This document shows, in pieces, positions 61,656 to 64,000 of a stretch of 64,000 bases of DNA (its first letter is position 1; each line of letters opens with the position of its first letter). The stretch is from positions 9,920,001 through 9,984,000 of the forward strand of contig NC_134751.1 in NCBI RefSeq assembly GCF_050436995.1. Direction: 5' to 3'. The notes below the pieces were generated by a model. That model ran no database searches. It saw only the letters and a program-made list of their open reading frames with translations, and had not been told where the DNA came from. Both the position numbers and the translations under genes were made by a program. Source of the DNA: Anticarsia gemmatalis (taxonomy: Eukaryota > Arthropoda > Insecta > Lepidoptera > Erebidae).

Positions 61656-62926
61656 TTAAATGTCCGTATTTACATAACAGGCCATGAAGAGCATGTAAGC
61701 TTACTGAATAGCGGCTAATTCTTCAATTCATTCATTCAATCCGCTTAGTTTTATTATAACTTGAGGGGTAAGAAGACAATTTTATTCCAGCCAATATATT
61801 AAAATTAACACAAATAAAAAAAAAACATTTGACTAAACGAACGTCATGGATGTATTTTATATGAAATATAAAACAGGCCACATTTTTGGCTATATTTATT
61901 TGTACTCAGTATTATTCATATAAATGGAATGAAGTAACCAGTCAAACAGATTGCAGCAATCGAAGTTGTGTGATCCGGCCTTCAGAAGAATGACGACTCT
62001 GAGCCCGCTTAAGTCGTTTGTGACGTCACCGTTAAGCTTGAGCTTTCAATGAAAGCTGTATTAGTAAATGATTCTTTCTTAATATTGACGTCAATAAAAA
62101 GGCAAACATGTAAATTAATATAAATGTTGAATAAATGCGTAAGTAAGAATGCGTAAGTAAGAACTATCGCTGTTGCAACCATAATGCTATCTACTGAAAA
62201 ATAATACTTATTACAAATTAAAATTATGTTTTAATTTTTTCCAGCAAGAATATTATAAATAATTACCAGTAGCAGTTGTAGATAATATTACAGATTAATT
62301 TGAAAAAGATTAAACCAATACACAAAAGCCCATGTTCAATTTATTAAACATTCCATAACATTTAAAATGGAATGATCCCAATCATTAATACCTCGGCTTT
62401 TCTCACCAATAACTCACTGATGATAAATACTGCCCTAACAATTACCTGACCCTACATTATTGTCATTAATTTATTATCACGGTGTAATTATAGCCCGCAT
62501 TGTAATATAACAGGACGGCCGGAATGCGTGGGTTATATAATATTGTGTACCTTTTGTATTTGTAGGTGTTGCGCTTTTGTTATAGATTTATATAACTAGG
62601 AAGTTAATAATATAATATGTAGAATAAATTTATGCATTGAGTAAAATAAAGTTACTTTAGTGTAAAGTAAGTGTGTGTGACCTTTTTAAATTATTTAGTA
62701 TGAAGTATCTATTACTGGGGGTGTTAAGTACTAACATACCTTTTAAACTTCAATTTACATTAAAATGAACATACCTAAAAATAACTCAATCGCAGAAATA
62801 TTTGCTATTTGTAAAAGCAACTCGTTTTCAAACCCCTAATCTTTATTTATGTCCAAGGAAAAACTACAGTAGCGTAAACATAGTCACTTACAGTCTTCGA
62901 ATTTTCCGCTCATTTTCCACTAGATG

Positions 62927-62941
62927 GCACTGCAACATCAA
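62927..62941 (+). promoter_or_regulatory. CTCF-like site
   Basis: CCACTAGATGGCACT fits every position of the CTCF core CCASYAGRKGGCRSY. It lies in a GC-richer patch (62890-63000). The same word type also occurs within dispersed insect repeats, so it may be a repeat relic. Confidence 0.3.
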
Positions 62942-63444
62942 ACAGTGAACCATTAGGTTGTGCACTCACCGCCGACGCCTGCACTGAGTGATAGTTTGAG
63001 GATAATTATTCACACCCAGTTTACTTAGCTTTGATAGAGGAAACACCTAGAAACTGCTAGAATGTATCGTTTTGTGATGGTTTTACAAGAGTTTATTAGA
63101 GAGTTTTGTGCAAAACGTTAAACAAATTTTGGGTTTAAATGAAATATTGCACAAGATATAGGTTTGATTATGAAATGTTTTCAGTACTAGCACTGCTGCT
63201 GCCTTAAAACTTTTATTATTAATTTTTTTGGTTTGCTAACAGTTATTACATTTTAAATAGTTTTACTAAATTTATCATATTATTAGGTTGAATGTACAAC
63301 CTTATAGAAGATGTACATCTAATATAACTTTGTGATATAATTTCCATCCTCTAGCATAGGAACAATGTGCAACATTTTGTGTACCTACAAACGTATAAAT
63401 ACAAACTTGATACAACACCTAAACATTATACTTTCTAGAAGTTT

Positions 63445-63500
63445 GAGTGGGAATCAGACCCAAGAAACCCTGCGGTTGGGTAGTTGAGTTACAAACACAT
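63445..63500 (-). repeat. Possible tRNA-derived SINE scrap
   Basis: On the minus strand AACTACCCAACCGCAGGGTT is followed by TCTTGGGTCTGATTCCCACT, resembling an A-box region and a B box (GGGTTCGATTCCCAC type) at normal spacing. The body downstream is not recognisable. Confidence 0.3.
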
Positions 63501-64000
63501 AAACTTTACACTGTCAAGGTCTCGGATCTCCTTATAAGAACGAAGGATCCATTAAGCGGTTTTAAGGTACAAGGTTTCATTTGTCAATCGACTTTTTGGA
63601 CTTATTCGAGATAGTAAAACTTATTTCGAGGTACTAAATTATTACAGCCTGCATATTTCTTTTAACTTTTTCATCAATGTTTATCCGTTGAAGGCTATGT
63701 TTTTTAATTCATAGTCCTCGTCATCTAATTATAATTTGAATAATATTTTGGTTATTTTTTTAAGCAAAATTAAGTCGGATTCTGATTTAGATTTTACTTA
63801 TGTTGCCTACTGAATAAACAGCGTCAATTTTCGATAGAGCTATCTATACCTCTACAAAGCAACCTACACCATTTTTTATTAATGAAAGTCAACACAAACA
63901 ATGTACTCAAAAGACAATAGGCATGACTTTCACGTTCGTATAAAAGAAAAAGATAAACAAAAATCAAAGGAAAGCTATCTAATGAAAGTATTCAGTTACG

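Larger units (their letters stand above)
58413..64000. other. AT-rich stretch with regulatory-like motifs
   Basis: It contains three TGACGTCA palindromes (59984, 62021, 62086), the hairpin at 61593-61642, a CTCF-like site at 62927, a SINE-like scrap at 63445-63500 and a TATAAAAG at 63939. No gene is supported. Confidence 0.4.

Noticed and set aside
63939..63994. TATAAAAG followed by a TCAGTT initiator word
   Set aside because: The spacing of about 55 bases is too long for a TATA-initiator pair, and the window ends there.
1..64000. CRISPR arrays, rRNA, intact tRNA genes, bacterial-type operons
   Set aside because: No regularly spaced direct repeats, no rRNA-like block and no complete cloverleaf were found. 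The window is eukaryotic in character.

Overview
The window looks like nuclear DNA of a moth or butterfly (Lepidoptera). It is AT-rich, has no long open reading frames, and carries scattered degraded copies of several interspersed repeats that I recognise from lepidopteran genomes. These include a family starting with ACTAGCTGACCCGCGC and ending TTTATAATATTAGTATGGAT, a tRNA-derived SINE, and a retro-element 3' tail made of GATTTTGATT units. This assignment rests on recognition, not on a search.

The best gene evidence is two short signal-peptide exons on the plus strand, about 28 kb apart. One starts at 4570 and ends at a GTGAGT donor after 4666. The other starts at 32715, inside an exon that begins at a strong acceptor at 32592, and ends at a GTAATT donor after 32805. 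Both end in the same splice phase, one base into a codon. They therefore look like alternative first coding exons of one secreted or membrane protein gene whose body lies in unrecognised exons or beyond the right edge. Under that reading most of 4667-64000 is intron. The product cannot be named from about 30 residues of leader sequence.

Layout. 1-3400: AT-rich, nothing solid. 3400-4666: CpG-richer promoter/leader block ending in the first leader exon. 4667-32591: long AT-rich stretch with foldbacks at 5.8, 13.5 and 15.2 kb, repeat fragments at 10.6 and 11.5 kb, a composite repeat with a nested inverted repeat at 16.6-17.7 kb, a repeat relative at 26.0 kb, a hairpin at 28.6 kb, a SINE at 29.0 kb, and GC-richer islands with coding-like frames at 19.4, 23.3, 25.0 and 25.4 kb. 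32592-32805: second leader exon. 32806-64000: intron-like or intergenic sequence with a second copy of the 16.6 kb repeat at 42.7 kb, a 0.9 kb DNA-transposon-like element with terminal inverted repeats at 43.4-44.3 kb, a retro-element 3' end at 49 kb, a 105-codon open frame with a signal-like start at 54.4 kb, a dispersed repeat at 57.9-58.0 kb, a pre-miRNA-like hairpin at 61.6 kb, and a CTCF-like site at 62.9 kb.

I found no rRNA, intact tRNA, CRISPR array or complete transposase or polymerase gene, and no clearly new multigene system. The most useful leads are the matched pair of leader exons, the foldback and TIR elements, and a few short open frames that transcript data could confirm or remove.
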